Assembly: GCA_030068145.1 (NCBI GenBank)
Contig: JAPJBO010000310.1
Location: forward strand, 62,001 to 126,000
DNA: 64,000 nucleotides
Origin: Diplonema papillatum
Taxonomy: Eukaryota > Euglenozoa > Diplonemea > Diplonemida > Diplonemidae
Direction of reading: 5' to 3'
Shown here: positions 1 to 10,257 of the stretch, in pieces
Layout: each line of letters begins with the position of its first letter
Position numbering within the stretch: position 1 is the first letter of the stretch
Position numbers and translations under genes: made by a program
The notes under the pieces: model-generated
What the model was told of the DNA's origin: nothing
What the model saw: only the letters and a program-made list of their open reading frames with translations
Database searches by the model: none

Positions 1-993
1 CAGGGGTGCCGGCCGGATCAACGTGTCGGAGGAGACGGTGTAGCCGCGGAAGGCGCGCTTCGCCGACTCCGGCTGCCACGACGTCAGCGGCTGGTCTGCG
101 CGCGGCTTGAGCGGCGAATGCCGCGGGGCGGCCGCGGCAGCGGAGGCGGCGGCGTGCGGCGCCGAGAACGGGAACAGCGACGCGCCCGCCTCGCGCTGCG
201 CGGCCTTGATGTTGAGCGCCGGCGGCACGAACCGCGAGTCCCGCAGCCCCCTCGACGGCGACACAGACCCGGGCCCGCGGCCTCTGGGCGACCCCGTCCG
301 CGCCACAGCCGCGCCGCCCGCCGTGGGATGTGTCGTGACGACAGCCGTGGTGGGCGTCGTCGTGGCGTGCACGTGGTACTGCGGGTTGTGCACGTTCGTG
401 TTGTGCTCCTGCTCCCGGCCCACTGCGAGGCTCAGCGCCAAGTCGCTGTCCGTCGGGCAAGTGGGCGGGACCCTCGGCGACCGTGACCGGCCGATCCTGC
501 CGGGCGACGGCAGCGGCTTCGGGAGATCCTTCGGCCGCGGATTCCTGCGCAGCGGAGACCTGGCCTCCCTGCCATACCCCGTGTTCGTGGTCACAGACCC
601 CGACCCTGTCTGCGCGATGAGGTGGTCCCCCCCGGGGCTTCTCGATGCTTGATGGTTGTTCCCGGGTGTTGCACTCGTGCTGTTTGCCGCGGCGCCAGCC
701 GGTCCGTTGCCGTCGTCCCGCTCCCTCACCTCGGCGACGATCTGCGCGCGGTGCGTGACCTGCGCCACGTCGGTCAGCGGCACCCACTGGTACGCCGTCA
801 CGTCGTACAGCTGGAGCTCGCCGAGCGTGATCGCCAGGCTGCTCTGGTACCCCTGCGGCCGCCGCAGCACCGCCTCCGTCTGCAAGCTGCGCTCGACCTC
901 GTTCCGCAAAGCGCTCAGCTCCGTCTTCTGCGTGAGCCAGACATCGATCTTGTGCTGCCGTTTGTACAACTCGGCGGACACAATGATATTCAT
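1..993 (-). CDS. BILBO1-N-terminal-domain-like protein, 5' part (runs off window)
   Basis: The minus-strand frame is open from the ATG at 993-991 to the window edge (331 codons, no stop), so the gene continues to the left. Residues 1-95 look like a compact domain: it starts MNIIVSAELYKRQ, then an IDVWLTQKTELSALRNEVE stretch, an RRPQGY motif and a YDVTAYQWVPL strand. That pattern resembles the ubiquitin-like N-terminal domain of kinetoplastid BILBO1 (flagellar pocket collar) and related alveolate proteins; I recognise the pattern but cannot align it. The rest is Ser/Pro/Arg/Ala-rich and looks disordered. Third-position GC is very high, as in the other host genes. That it is a real gene is fairly certain; the family is tentative. 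Confidence 0.6.
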   Translation of the reverse strand, partial: MNIIVSAELYKRQHKIDVWLTQKTELSALRNEVERSLQTEAVLRRPQGYQSSLAITLGELQLYDVTAYQWVPLTDVAQVTHRAQIVAEVRERDDGNGPAGAAANSTSATPGNNHQASRSPGGDHLIAQTGSGSVTTNTGYGREARSPLRRNPRPKDLPKPLPSPGRIGRSRSPRVPPTCPTDSDLALSLAVGREQEHNTNVHNPQYHVHATTTPTTAVVTTHPTAGGAAVARTGSPRGRGPGSVSPSRGLRDSRFVPPALNIKAAQREAGASLFPFSAPHAAASAAAAAPRHSPLKPRADQPLTSWQPESAKRAFRGYTVSSDTLIRPAPL

Positions 994-2560
994 CGTGGCT
1001 GTTTCTGTTTCTTCCCGACTATATCTTCGCAGGCGGAACGACCTCCGACGCAGCGCGAGGAAAAACAAGCGACCCGAGTGGTGGGTAGGGGGGGGGGAAT
1101 CCTCGGTTGGTGTATGGACAAAATCTTGCCTCTCGGGGGGGTGGAGGGTAAGGGAAAGTTTACACGGAAAGGAGAACAAAAGTAAAAGAAAGAAAAGAGC
1201 AATCTTACAGTGCACCGTTTTCCTCTTCTGAAGAAAAAGGAAAGGGGGCTTTCTTTTATACAAAACACAGTTGGGGAAGAATACAAGGTGTGTGGATGAG
1301 GGGGGGGGGGGGAGTGAGAGGGTCGACGATGGTGCGCACGGCTCTGCTATCAGCACGTGCCCGAGTGCGCCACGGAGAGCAGATGCCCCTTCCAATTCGG
1401 TGGCGGGGAAGGGGGGGTTGGGGGGTTGGGTTGGTAGCGGAGGGGGCTTGGGGAGGCTTGGGCCCCGAGAAATCCCCCCCTGATGGGTTTGGATTTAGAG
1501 TTCGCGTGAGATTCCAGCCACGACTCATAATGAAAGTGTGCACCCAACGAAACAACCCGCACCCACTTAGCCATTACTTGCTCTAAGAGAACCCATTTTA
1601 GCAAAGGTCACCCGGAGACCCCAAAATCCCAGCCATGCCCATTGTTTTTCTTCGGGTTGGTTCTTATTTCGGGACAACAATCCACGTCGTGGACACGTCA
1701 GTACGAAAAGAAAGTTGGCATAAGGCCCGACAAAAAGGAGGAAGCGACAGCGAAGAAGGGAAGGCGGAGCCGGAGAGCCGCGCATCAGCACCGAAATCAG
1801 CAAGCGGGAAAACGTGGTGCTGGTGCTCCCGGGAGCAGCAGCGGACAAAACCGAGGGAGGCGCTCGTTGTCATCAAGAGCGAATGCCGAAAAGACGGCAC
1901 CGACGCGAGCGAAGAAGCGACGAACGACCTCTGCGTTCGCACCGGAGCCGACAACTAAACGGCGTAAAGGAGGACCCATCGAAGGGCAACCGAAGAAGCC
2001 GAGCAGGCAGACGACTCCACAGAGGACAACACGGTCATCGCCCAAGCCCGCGAAGAAGTGTGAAAACGGGTGCAGATGTTTTGAGCTATCTTTGTGTCTA
2101 TGCTTTCAGTCGTCTTCTTGACCATGGTTAAGTGCGCAAATGGTGTGAAGCAACTATCGACGCGCAACCGATGAACCTGGACGAGCAGTCGAAGGAGAAG
2201 CAAAGCACCAAACGCGCGCCTGAACGCGACGATCAAATGGAGGGGGCTGAAGAGGCGAAAGCATGACACATCACGAGCGAAGAGGCGCCGGTGGTGCAGA
2301 TTATCGCCACAGATTATTTGCACTCTAAGCCAAAACTACAAGGCTCGACAACGTTCGATCGGGCAGGGGGTGAATCGGCTCAGCGCAGTATGAACTTCAG
2401 CTATTGAAAAGAAAGAAGTTGGAAAGAACTCGACTTTCGGAAAAAAACGGCTCGTTATTTTTGTTGGAAACGTCAAAAAAAGGGGGGAGCTAGGCGGCGG
2501 TAGGGTGGAGGCTAGAAACATGGGGAGGGCGCGCGAACGTCGGGGACGCGAGACGCCAAA
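994..2560. other. gene-free stretch with dispersed repeats
   Basis: No convincing gene. It holds G-runs (1100-1110, 1300-1312), a copy of a dispersed repeat with TTAGAGTTCGC (1495-1520) and, inverted, the CTCCGGGTGACCTTTGCT segment (1590-1615); both segments recur together near 14270-14335 and partly near 12815 and 52775. A basic, low-complexity ORF at 1642-2121 (plus) is Lys/Arg/Ser-rich and could be chance or a degraded retroelement ORF. The end of the stretch contains a LINE tail, listed separately. Confidence 0.4.
2155..2340 (+). mobile_element. 3' end of a degenerate LINE-like element
   Basis: This segment matches the reverse complement of 45046-45240. Shared landmarks are GAACCTGGACGAGCAGTCGA, CCAAACGCGCGCCTGA, GCATGACACATCACG and the terminal CGCCACAGATTATTTGCA. 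At 45 kb the same sequence is the 3' end of a 5'-truncated retroelement with a target duplication, so this is a second copy on the opposite strand. Shorter relics of the tail occur near 55545-55605 and 55650-55700. Confidence 0.55.
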
Positions 2561-2715
2561 CCGCACGGTGAAGTCCAGCCTCAGAAGCTGGAGTGAAAGC
2601 TGGAGGGTGTCACGCCCGCTTTTCGGGCGTGGTTTTACACGCGTTTTGATTGTAGCACATCCGCTTTTTTCGGGTGTGACTCGGGCACACCCTCGTTAAC
2701 TCCAGCCTCCTCGGT

Positions 2716-3200
2716 GTGCTACCGCGGCGGGTCCTTGTGCAACACTCTGTGCGATTCGAATGGAGCAACTTCAATTCAAGCAGCCCCCGGCGGGCGGGAG
2801 AGTCAACGACACGTTGGTGCGGACTTGAGATTTCGCGTAGACGCAACTCGGGAGCAGCGCGGCGCGATGAAGGGGAGTTTCCTCCGCAGTCGGCTGGCTG
2901 ATGGGAAAGGCGACGCCATCCGTCCTTTTGGCAGAGTGAACCGTTGCCTCTCGCCTCACCTTCCTTGTGCAGTCTCCGGTGTGGTTCAAGCGAAGTAACG
3001 TTCAAGCAACCCCAGCGGGCGGAACAGTCAACGGCACGTTGGTGCGGACTTGAGATTTCACATACACGCACCGAAGCACCGCAAGGGTGTCAGTGGTGCA
3101 GTGAAGGCACGGAAACCCGGGTAGTCGGCTGGCTGATGAACGTTGACGCCACCCGGCTACAGCTATATACAGGCTGTCCTTCGACAGAGTGATCCGGTGC
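2716..3200. repeat. two diverged tandem units of about 235 bp
   Basis: The units at about 2716-2950 and 2950-3195 share, in order, CTTGTGCA, a CAAGCA-CCCC-GCGGGCGG block, AGTCAACG-CACGTTGGTGCGGACTTGAGATTTC, GGCTGGCTGATG, a CG(A)CGCCA-CC block and a (G)CAGAGTGA-CCGG-TGC end. No ORF is conserved between them, so this looks like non-coding tandem duplication. Confidence 0.6.
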
Positions 3201-3215
3201 TGCCTCTCGTCCCAC

Positions 3216-3420
3216 CATGCGGCGTCATGTTCGCTCTGGCCAGGTGCGGCTGTGTCATGCTCGCTCTGGCCAGGTGGCTGTGTCATGTCGCTCTGGCCAG
3301 GTGGCTGTGTCATGTTCGCTCTGGCCAGGTGGCTGTGTCATGTTCGCCCTGGCCAGGTGCGGCTGTGTCATGTTCGCTCTGGTCAGGTGGCTGTATCATG
3401 TTCGCTCTGGCCAACTACTC
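3216..3420. repeat. minisatellite, 24-31 bp unit
   Basis: About eight head-to-tail copies of a unit with TGTGTCATGTTCGCTCTGG followed by CCAGGTGGC or CCAGGTGCGGC. The units vary by a few substitutions and by short or long CCAGGTG(C)GGC linkers. The array follows directly after the 235-bp tandem units. Confidence 0.8.
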
Positions 3421-3599
3421 TGACACGGGCGAGACCCGCGTGCGCCCAGCCCACGACGAAGTCTACAGCATCGGTTTGTTCACGATGCACTGCATGAAGC
3501 CCCCCCTATAACCTCACAAATGGGTGAACAGTTCAACCCTTTGGAGAATTCCGCTAGCCTAGAATAGGAAGGGCCGGCATTCGAGGAATCAAAAAAAAA

Positions 3600-3775
3600 G
3601 GACAGGCGCTTCGTTTTAATTGTGCGTGCCGGTTGATCGGTTTCCCACTTGTATTTACCCTGTGTCATGTTTCAGGTTAGGAATTCTTATCAACCCCAAA
3701 ACACGCCTGCCTACGTCTTTTTAGCCTGCACAATACACTAGAGGGCAAGTCGCTAGATTGTTCGTACTAAAAAAG
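3600..3775. repeat. inverted relative of 56320-56480
   Basis: This stretch, 3' of the eIF2 fusion gene, contains GTGCGTGCCGGTTGATCG, CCCACTTGTATTTACCCTG, CGTCTTTTTAGCCTGCACAA and TGTTCGTACTAAAAA. The same blocks, reverse-complemented and in the same order, occur at 56320-56480 just before the triplicated cyclase 5' region. It is either an uncharacterised dispersed element or an inverted segmental duplication. Confidence 0.6.
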
Positions 3776-3842
3776 CACAACACGTTCATCGAAATGCAAC
3801 TCACCTCCGACGACGCGCGCTTTGCCGGAGAGGAGTTGCGGC

Positions 3843-6800
3843 TTAAACAGGCACGGACCGAGTGGCCATGCAGTGGGGACACTCGAGTTCGTACAAGCCG
3901 CGGTCGACGCGCAGCACGCGCGTGCCCGAGCTGCACATCCAGCAGATGACGAACGCAAACGCGTACTTCCGCAGGACCACCTCGACGTCCGCGGCCTTCG
4001 GCGCCCGCTGCAGCACGAGGCCGCCGGCGTTGTCGCACTCGGCCTTCGTCGACAGCTCGCGCGCGATGAACTGCCGGACGTGCTCCGGGTCCCTCTGCAG
4101 GGCGGCGGCTATCTTTTTGAAGTTCAGCACGTTCGAGCTGCACCGGCTGATCTTCGAGACCAGCGGCGACGGGATTCTGCACTGCGGCCGCTTCGTGAGC
4201 TTCAGCGTGTCCAGGGCTTGGTACAGCAGGTGGGCGTACGCCGCGTCCTGCGTCCCGGTAGTCGCGGTCGGGTCGCGCCCGCCGTCCTTCGACTTCTTCT
4301 TCCCTTTGCTCTTCCGCTTCTTCAGGGTGTTCAGCCGGCACTCCTCGTCTTCCGTGTCGCTTCCGGTTGCACACGCGCGCGAAACCGACGACTCGCTGGT
4401 CGCCCCCAGTCCGAGCGTTGGGTCCGCGCCGTACTCAGGCTCCGGCACCGGCGGCGGGCCACAATACCCATTCGGGTAGTGTATGGTGTACTCTCCGGAC
4501 ACGGGGTGAGGCATGGGATGCGGCGGGTATTCGTAGGCCTGGTGCAGGTCCGAGAGGTTGACGGGTACACAACCGGTGGTGATGGAGGGGTCGACGTAGT
4601 CGATGTAGTGCTGGGTAGCTGGCGACATCGGTTGAACATACATGGCCGCTGGCGGCGCAGGTGTCGCAGGTGTCGGCGGCGGCGGCACAGGCTGGCTGCC
4701 GTACGCTCTGTTGTAGTACGCGGGCCCGGGGAAGTGGGACGGCGGGTGCGCTTCGGCGGTGGCCGGCGCTTGGCAGTTCTGCCGCTGCAGAAGCTGCTGC
4801 AGCTGCTGCGAGTGCACCGAGCTCGAGGTGCTGTGGTTCGTGGCCGGGTTCTCGTACCGCGGGGTGCCCCAGGCAACTACCGTGTAGCCTGTGTCCCCGG
4901 AGCTGGTGAAGTCCTTGCGGAAGACCGCGACCCGCTGCTCCGCCGTCACGTAGAACGTGCGGCTCAACCGGCATCGAATGCTCGTCGCATCTGCAATGAT
5001 ATGAATTTGGGTCTGCAACAGAAAAATCAGCCGTGGGTATTTGTTAGACCCGACATATTAGGACAATAAAAGCCAGGGCAACGGTGAAAGATTTGGTGGT
5101 ATGCAATCGAGCCAGAGCAATGATAAAAGCCGTTTGCAACAGAATCAACGGTAGATATGGTGGCCGTTTCTCCGGTTTCCCCTGGAATCGAACTCTAATT
5201 CCTGTTACCGTTGCAGCCACGGTAGTCGACTACACTACCGTCAAAAGCTTCTAGGGCTCGGGCGTCCACTGTCTTGAAGCCGTGTACTATCATTCGACTG
5301 ACCCGCCCAACCACACGGCTACTATTGCTAGTGTTGGTTCTCGGTAAATTGTATCCACCTCGACCACGGCGAATTTTATAGGTGCGCGTTTCGGTACGTA
5401 ATTTATCTTCTCGGTAACACGTTGGTATGAGAGCCAACGGTCTTTCTAACAAAGCGTCTGTGGTATGGACGCATCTTGCCATGGCATAACGGCTGCATGA
5501 GAGTCAGTGGTCTTTCTAATTTCCAACAACGCAAACGGGGGCATACCAACGGTGATAACGGTAGCGTTGACCCGCGTCACACCGAGCAGAGCGACGTTTT
5601 CGCCCGGTCGGAACCGGCGCATCTTCGTCCCCGTGGAGTCCCGGGCCCTCGTCACGTCCACCAGCAGGACGGACGTCATGAACCGGCCGACGGCGGACTC
5701 CTCCCCGACGACGTGGCCGACGAGGCCGTCTCCTTGAGCGTGCGCCGGGTGCAGGTTCGTCACGATGCTCACGAGCGCCCCGGGGGTGGCTTGTTCGAGC
5801 GGGACGCCGTCCGCTGTTATCGCGACGACGTTCGTGGGCAGCGGGGCGAACTCCTCGGACACCGGGTCCTGCAGACCGGGCAGGAGCTGCAGCTTGGCGC
5901 CCGCTTTGAGGGTCCCTTGCAGCACGGCACCTTCGAGGACGCCGCACTGGCCGGACCGGCACTCGTAGCTGCGGACGATGCGGAACACGGGTGCGGCCTC
6001 GGGAGACGCGTCGATGGAGCGGGTCCACGGTTCCTTGAGGTTGACCAGCGCCTCGATGATGTTCTCCTTGTTGCTGTTCTGCACCGCGCAGCAAGGGATC
6101 ACCGTCGCGTCCTCGCCGACGAGCTCTCGTATGGCGGGGAGCTGCCCGAACGCCTGCGGGCCGACCAGGTCGATCTTATTGTGGATGACGATGATGTTCC
6201 GCGACGCCATCCGCTGCTGCTCCTTGATCGCCGCGAAGTGCTCGACGGTCTGCTTCTGCGGAAACGCTTCGGACGCCGCCACGACCATCACGGCCGCGTC
6301 GACTACGGACGTTCCGACCAGCATGGTGTTCGAGTATTTGTCATGCCCCGGACAGTCCAAAAAAGACAGTTTCCGCACGAACTCGCAAGGCTCGCCCGTG
6401 TCCGGGTGCACCGGATGTGCCCTCGGTACCGATCCGCCCGTCATGTAGTACCGCCGCTTTCCCCTCAGCATCCTGAGGGAGCGGTATATGCAGGCGTCCG
6501 CGTAGTTCAGCTTGATGGTGGCGTTCATGAGCTTTTCCTCGCGGAAGACCATCGTCGTCTTCCCGGTAAGCATCTTGATGAGCGTCGTTTTCCCGTGCGA
6601 GACGCAGCCGATGAGGCCGATGATCAGCTGGGGGAGCGGCTTGTCGAGCGGCTCGCAGGGGACCGTCGTGTTCTCCTCGCACTCGTAGGGCAGGGAGTGC
6701 GTCATGCGCAGCGACAGCGAGTCGAACAGGTCGGCGTCCTCCTCCTCGTCGGCCGCCCAGTCGAAGTCGAACGCGAGGTGCCCCGACTGCTTGCCCCCGG

Positions 6801-8982
6801 CCGCCGACGCGAACAGCTTCGTCAGCTTCATCTTCCCTTCGCTCTGCTGCTGCTTCTGCTGCTGCTGCTGTGGTGAGTCAGTCGCGCCGGCGGCGGCCGC
6901 ATTCGCCAGCCTGCTCCCGCAGACGCTCCCGGTGGACGAGGAGCTCACCCGGACGCTCTCCGCGAGCAAATGCGTCAGGTCCTCCGCGTTGACCTGGTAC
7001 CGGCCGCCCTCCCCACATCGGCCGTCGGTCAACAGCTGCGGCAGCTCCTCCGCATCCCCGCGCTGCGCGAGGTTCCCCTTAGCCTGCCCGTCCGTCAGTA
7101 GATGGGGCAACTCGCCGGTTGCCGCCTTCCCGGGGGTGGCCCCCCGGGGCTGGCCGCCCGTGAGCAAGTGGGTGTAGATGACCTCCGGCTTCCCGCGCTG
7201 TTGGTGGTGAGTCTTGCTGCGGGCCTGCGCGTCGGTCAGCAGGTGCGCCAGCTCCTGCTCGGCTCTTCCCCGCTGGCCGTCCGTCAGCAGCTTCGTCAGC
7301 CGCGCCATGTCCCTGGGCATACCGGAAGCGCCGTTTTCGAACAGCGCCCTCGCCAGCATCGCGACGGAGGCGTCGCGCGTGTGGAACTCTTCGCCGGTGC
7401 CGTCGTTGGCGGAGTTCGCCCTCGCCGCCAGAGACCCGCTTTTTTGGACCATGACTCCGAACCCGCGCGTGTCGTGCGCCGGGTCTCCTATTAAGCTGAC
7501 AACCCCTCGCTGCGGCTGGGGAAGGTTGTGCAGCGCGCCGTCCTCCAGGGCCTGCGATCCGTCGGCGGCGGACCGGATCTCGGCCGGGTCCCGATCATGC
7601 ACTCTCCGCTCGTGCCCCGGGGCCAGGGCGCGCTTGCCGTTGCCGACGGCCGCCTGCGGGCTCGACCCCTCGGAGCCGATCCCGGACGGCGTGCTGCCTT
7701 GCCACACGCCTTGCCCGTCGCGGCTTTTCGGCGCGGGCCCCGCCTTCGCCGGAGTCGGCGAGCGCAGCAGCGTTTCGTCCCACCTCCCGCTGCTTCGGTG
7801 GCCTTTGTCGTCGTGGGTCTCCTCGCCCAGGAACCCGACGATCAGCGGGGCTGTGTCCGCTTTGTTGTCCCAGGAACCGCTGTCAAGGGCTTCTCGCTTG
7901 CGAACGTGCAGAGACGGTATCTGCGCCGGCTGGGCCGAGGACGACGGCAGCCGCGGGTCTTCGTGCGTCTCTTCGAGGAGGAGCCCGACGCCGAGGGGGG
8001 CCGTGTCGGCTTTGGTGACCCACATCGCCCTTTCTTTGGCTTCGCCCTTTTGCACGTCCAACGACGCGAGCAGCTCGCGCGTGAGCACCGGCCGGGTGGC
8101 AGTCAGGAAGGTGTCGTCGTGGTGCTCGTCGGGGTGGCCGCCGGCCCCCGACGGCGCGGTTTCCGCTCTGTTGTCCCACGTGCCGCTCACCTGCGACTCC
8201 AGCGACGCGAGAAGCTCGCGCGTCAGCGCGGGCCGACCGACCTGCATGCACGGCTTGTCGTCGTGGTCCGCCTTCCCCCCGACCGCAGCACCGCCCGTCT
8301 CCCCCGGACACTTCCACTTCTGGCTGTCCAGCACTCCAATCGGCTCGATGCACTCGTATCGCGGTGTTTGTGCGAAGACCCGCGAGCTCCCGTTGGCGGC
8401 CTGTTCGTCGCCGGACGGCGGTGCCCACACCTGATGCATGGGACCGGGAGGGCTGGACACAACCGGGAACTCAACACGGATGCCGTCGATGGAGTAAAAC
8501 ACCTGTTTTTGCGCGGACGCGACGTTGCCGGATGGAGACGGCGGGGACCCGGAAGGGTCGAACTGCATTTCCCCGAAGTCCACCGGCGCGTGGATGGAGT
8601 CGTGGTGCTGCGTTGTGGGGACCGTGTCGCCCTCGAGCTCCGAGCTCTCGCTGGTCTGCTTTTTGCCGTCGGAGTCGTCGTCAGGCGCGTTGAGCTTGGT
8701 GTCGGGGACTTCGCTTCCGGGCACGTAGTTCGCCCGGTCCGACCACCTGTGCGCCGACAGGTCGTACCCCGGCAGGTGCTGCTGCATTTTGCGGAGCAAA
8801 TCCCTGGCGCGCGACAGCTCCCGCTCCAGCTGCTCCACTCGGCGGGCCTGGCGCTCGACGTCTGCGGGAACCACGGCCTCCGCCTTCGCTTGCTCGGCAT
8901 GCCTTCTGCGGGCCTCGCGTGTGCGCCTGCGGCCGCCGGTCTTCCGGACCTCCGGGGCGTGCTGCCCTCGGTCCTCCGTCAT
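3843..8982 (-). CDS. eIF2gamma-eIF2beta fusion protein (join of 8982..5547 and 4990..3843)
   Basis: Inferred 1527-aa protein. It starts at the ATG at 8982. Residues 1-783 are a low-complexity extension with two repeat types (LTRELLASL/ADTAP/EETHDD units, then five LLTDGQ-type units). Residues ~784-1145 are the eIF2gamma GTPase and domain II: P-loop GCVSHGKT (~792), switch region NATIKLNYADA, DCPGHD (~876), NKID (~935). A GT-AG intron (4991-5546, phase 1) then joins in frame to the end of gamma domain III (DATSIRCRLSRTF...VVAWGTP, ~1146-1188). A Pro/Ser/Tyr linker, a lysine box (KKRKSKGKKKSK, ~1369) and the eIF2beta fold (~1396-1526) follow; the zinc ribbon has Cys pairs at ~1495/1498 and 1516/1519. 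eIF2 delivers initiator tRNA to the 40S subunit. The Cys knuckle usual in the gamma G domain is missing. It may be a divergent paralogue. Without splicing, exon 2 has no usable ATG. Confidence 0.82.
4991..5546 (-). other. spliceosomal intron of the eIF2 fusion gene
   Basis: On the minus strand the intron starts GTATGC (5546-5541) and ends CATTGCAG (4998-4991). It is preceded by a TTTTTCTGTTGCAG tract (5035-5022) that would be an alternative acceptor but gives the wrong phase. Removal joins exon 1 (...ACC GTT G) to exon 2 (AT GCG ACG...), making Val-Asp-Ala. That phase and the exact continuity of eIF2gamma domain III are the main evidence; the cDNA is unseen. A near-duplicate of about 24 nt (TTAGAAAGACC..TGGCTCTCAT and its copy) lies at 5414-5440 and 5498-5520. 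Confidence 0.78.
5140..5440 (-). pseudogene. degraded 18S rRNA-like segment inside the intron
   Basis: The minus strand reads GACGGTAGTGTAGTCGACTA, CCGTGGCTGCAACGGTAACA, GGAATTAGAGTTCGATTCC and GGAGAAACGGCCACCATATC in order (about 5245-5150). This parallels the conserved eukaryotic 18S stretch GGACGGTAGGGTATTGGC / CCGTGGC / GGGTAACGGGGAATTAGGGT / TTCGATTCCGGAGAGGGA / GAGAAACGGCTACCACATC. Weaker resemblance extends upstream (about 5290-5440: GAATGATAGTA, TTACCGAGAAGATAAATTAC) to the region before it in 18S. Identity is patchy and indels are common, so this is not a working rRNA gene. Confidence 0.55.
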
Positions 8983-10257
8983 TTTGTGAGACAGACGGTC
9001 TCTAGGCTATCGTGTGTGAGAGACACGGGGACCAAGGGCCATTGGTGCGGATAGAGTATTGAGAGTTCGGGCGTCTCTGAGTGTTTTGTTGTTTCCTGTT
9101 GGGTGGTGGAGTTTCCTACCAAGTTTGCAATGCGATAGGGTAATGCATACCACCGCTTTTACAAATGCATGCTGTGTGGGCCTGCCATGCTGCTTGGATT
9201 CTTGTAGTGAGCAGGCTGTTCAACGATAAAAAAGCGAACAAAACATAGAAAATGCTGCGATGAAGGAAACAAGCACGGAAAGGACGAAATCAGAAACGGT
9301 GGCTTCCGCAGAAGGACCGCTAAGAACACTTTCTTTGCAGATCTTTTCGTCTACCAGTGTGATACACGCGTGCCACCCGGAATGCAAACAATCTTCCCCC
9401 AAGAGCGTGCGTACGCAGTTGTGCATCCCTAAGCAGCTGGACAGGATTGGTGCTGGGTCTTTTCAAATAGGGCCTTGAAGTCTCGTGTCTCGGGCAAGCT
9501 GCCGAAAAGGTTTCAAATTTCGGGTCAGCCAGATTAAATGACCAGGAGCTCTAGCTCACATCCTCGCTTGAACCCCTTGCCGAGCCTGTTTCGCCTGATC
9601 GTGGCAAGGAGAAACAAAGAAACGGAGGAAGTTTGAACTGAAAGCTGCCGTATCGCGATGATGCCACAACAATAGCAGTGGGAGTGGGGCAGGAGAAGAC
9701 GTCCCGTGCAATTTTCGGCTAACTTCTTGTGTAGCCTCACTTTCCGTTCCTGCGTCAGACTAATTTCACGGCGCTGATTCGAGCGGCGAGCGGCCCAGAT
9801 GCCTCTTCAAAATTGCCTGCCAGGCCTGGGTGTGTGTGCGCAGAGATCAATTGAGCTGAAGTAGCGCAAGGGGGGGGCACTTTCCCATGTTGTGTCGATT
9901 TTCGGGACCAGTGTTGATGCCGCTCTGTATTGAACCATCGTCCCAGGGACGCGGTTAACCCAAAGGACAGCGTGGCAAGAACCCAGCATGCATCGCACAA
10001 TGCCACCACTCTTTTCCCTTTAGACTGGTCGCACGGTTGCTAGCGCAAACGAGGCTGTCATTCATAAGTTCAATCATCAGTTCTTTGGGTATCGGTGACT
10101 AGTTGGCCGGCGGTTGTGCGTTGTTGCAGGGTGAACTCTCTTGACTGCCACAATTCGCGTTTGCTGTTTCAGGTACAGTAGTCGCGGAACAAGGTGAGGC
10201 TCTACGATGCAGGATGGAGGCGGGGGAACGAATTCACGGCGAGGGAGTGCAGCGAGA
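8983..10257. other. intergenic region between SURF1 and the eIF2 fusion gene
   Basis: This is the 5' flank of the eIF2 fusion gene and the 3' flank of SURF1. Base composition falls to near-balanced, and ORFs are short with no recognisable product. No tRNA, mobile-element end or tandem array is visible. Confidence 0.4.

Noticed and set aside
5150..5200. tRNA gene on the minus strand (AGTTCGATTCC B-box-like)
   Set aside because: The surrounding sequence matches a conserved 18S rRNA region in order; no A box or cloverleaf.
5195..5482. 95-aa minus-strand ORF
   Set aside because: It lies within the inferred intron and 18S-like segment and has no domain.
7528..9054. 508-aa and other long plus-strand ORFs opposite the eIF2gamma gene
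   Set aside because: Antisense shadows in high-GC coding DNA; the minus strand encodes recognisable GTPase motifs.
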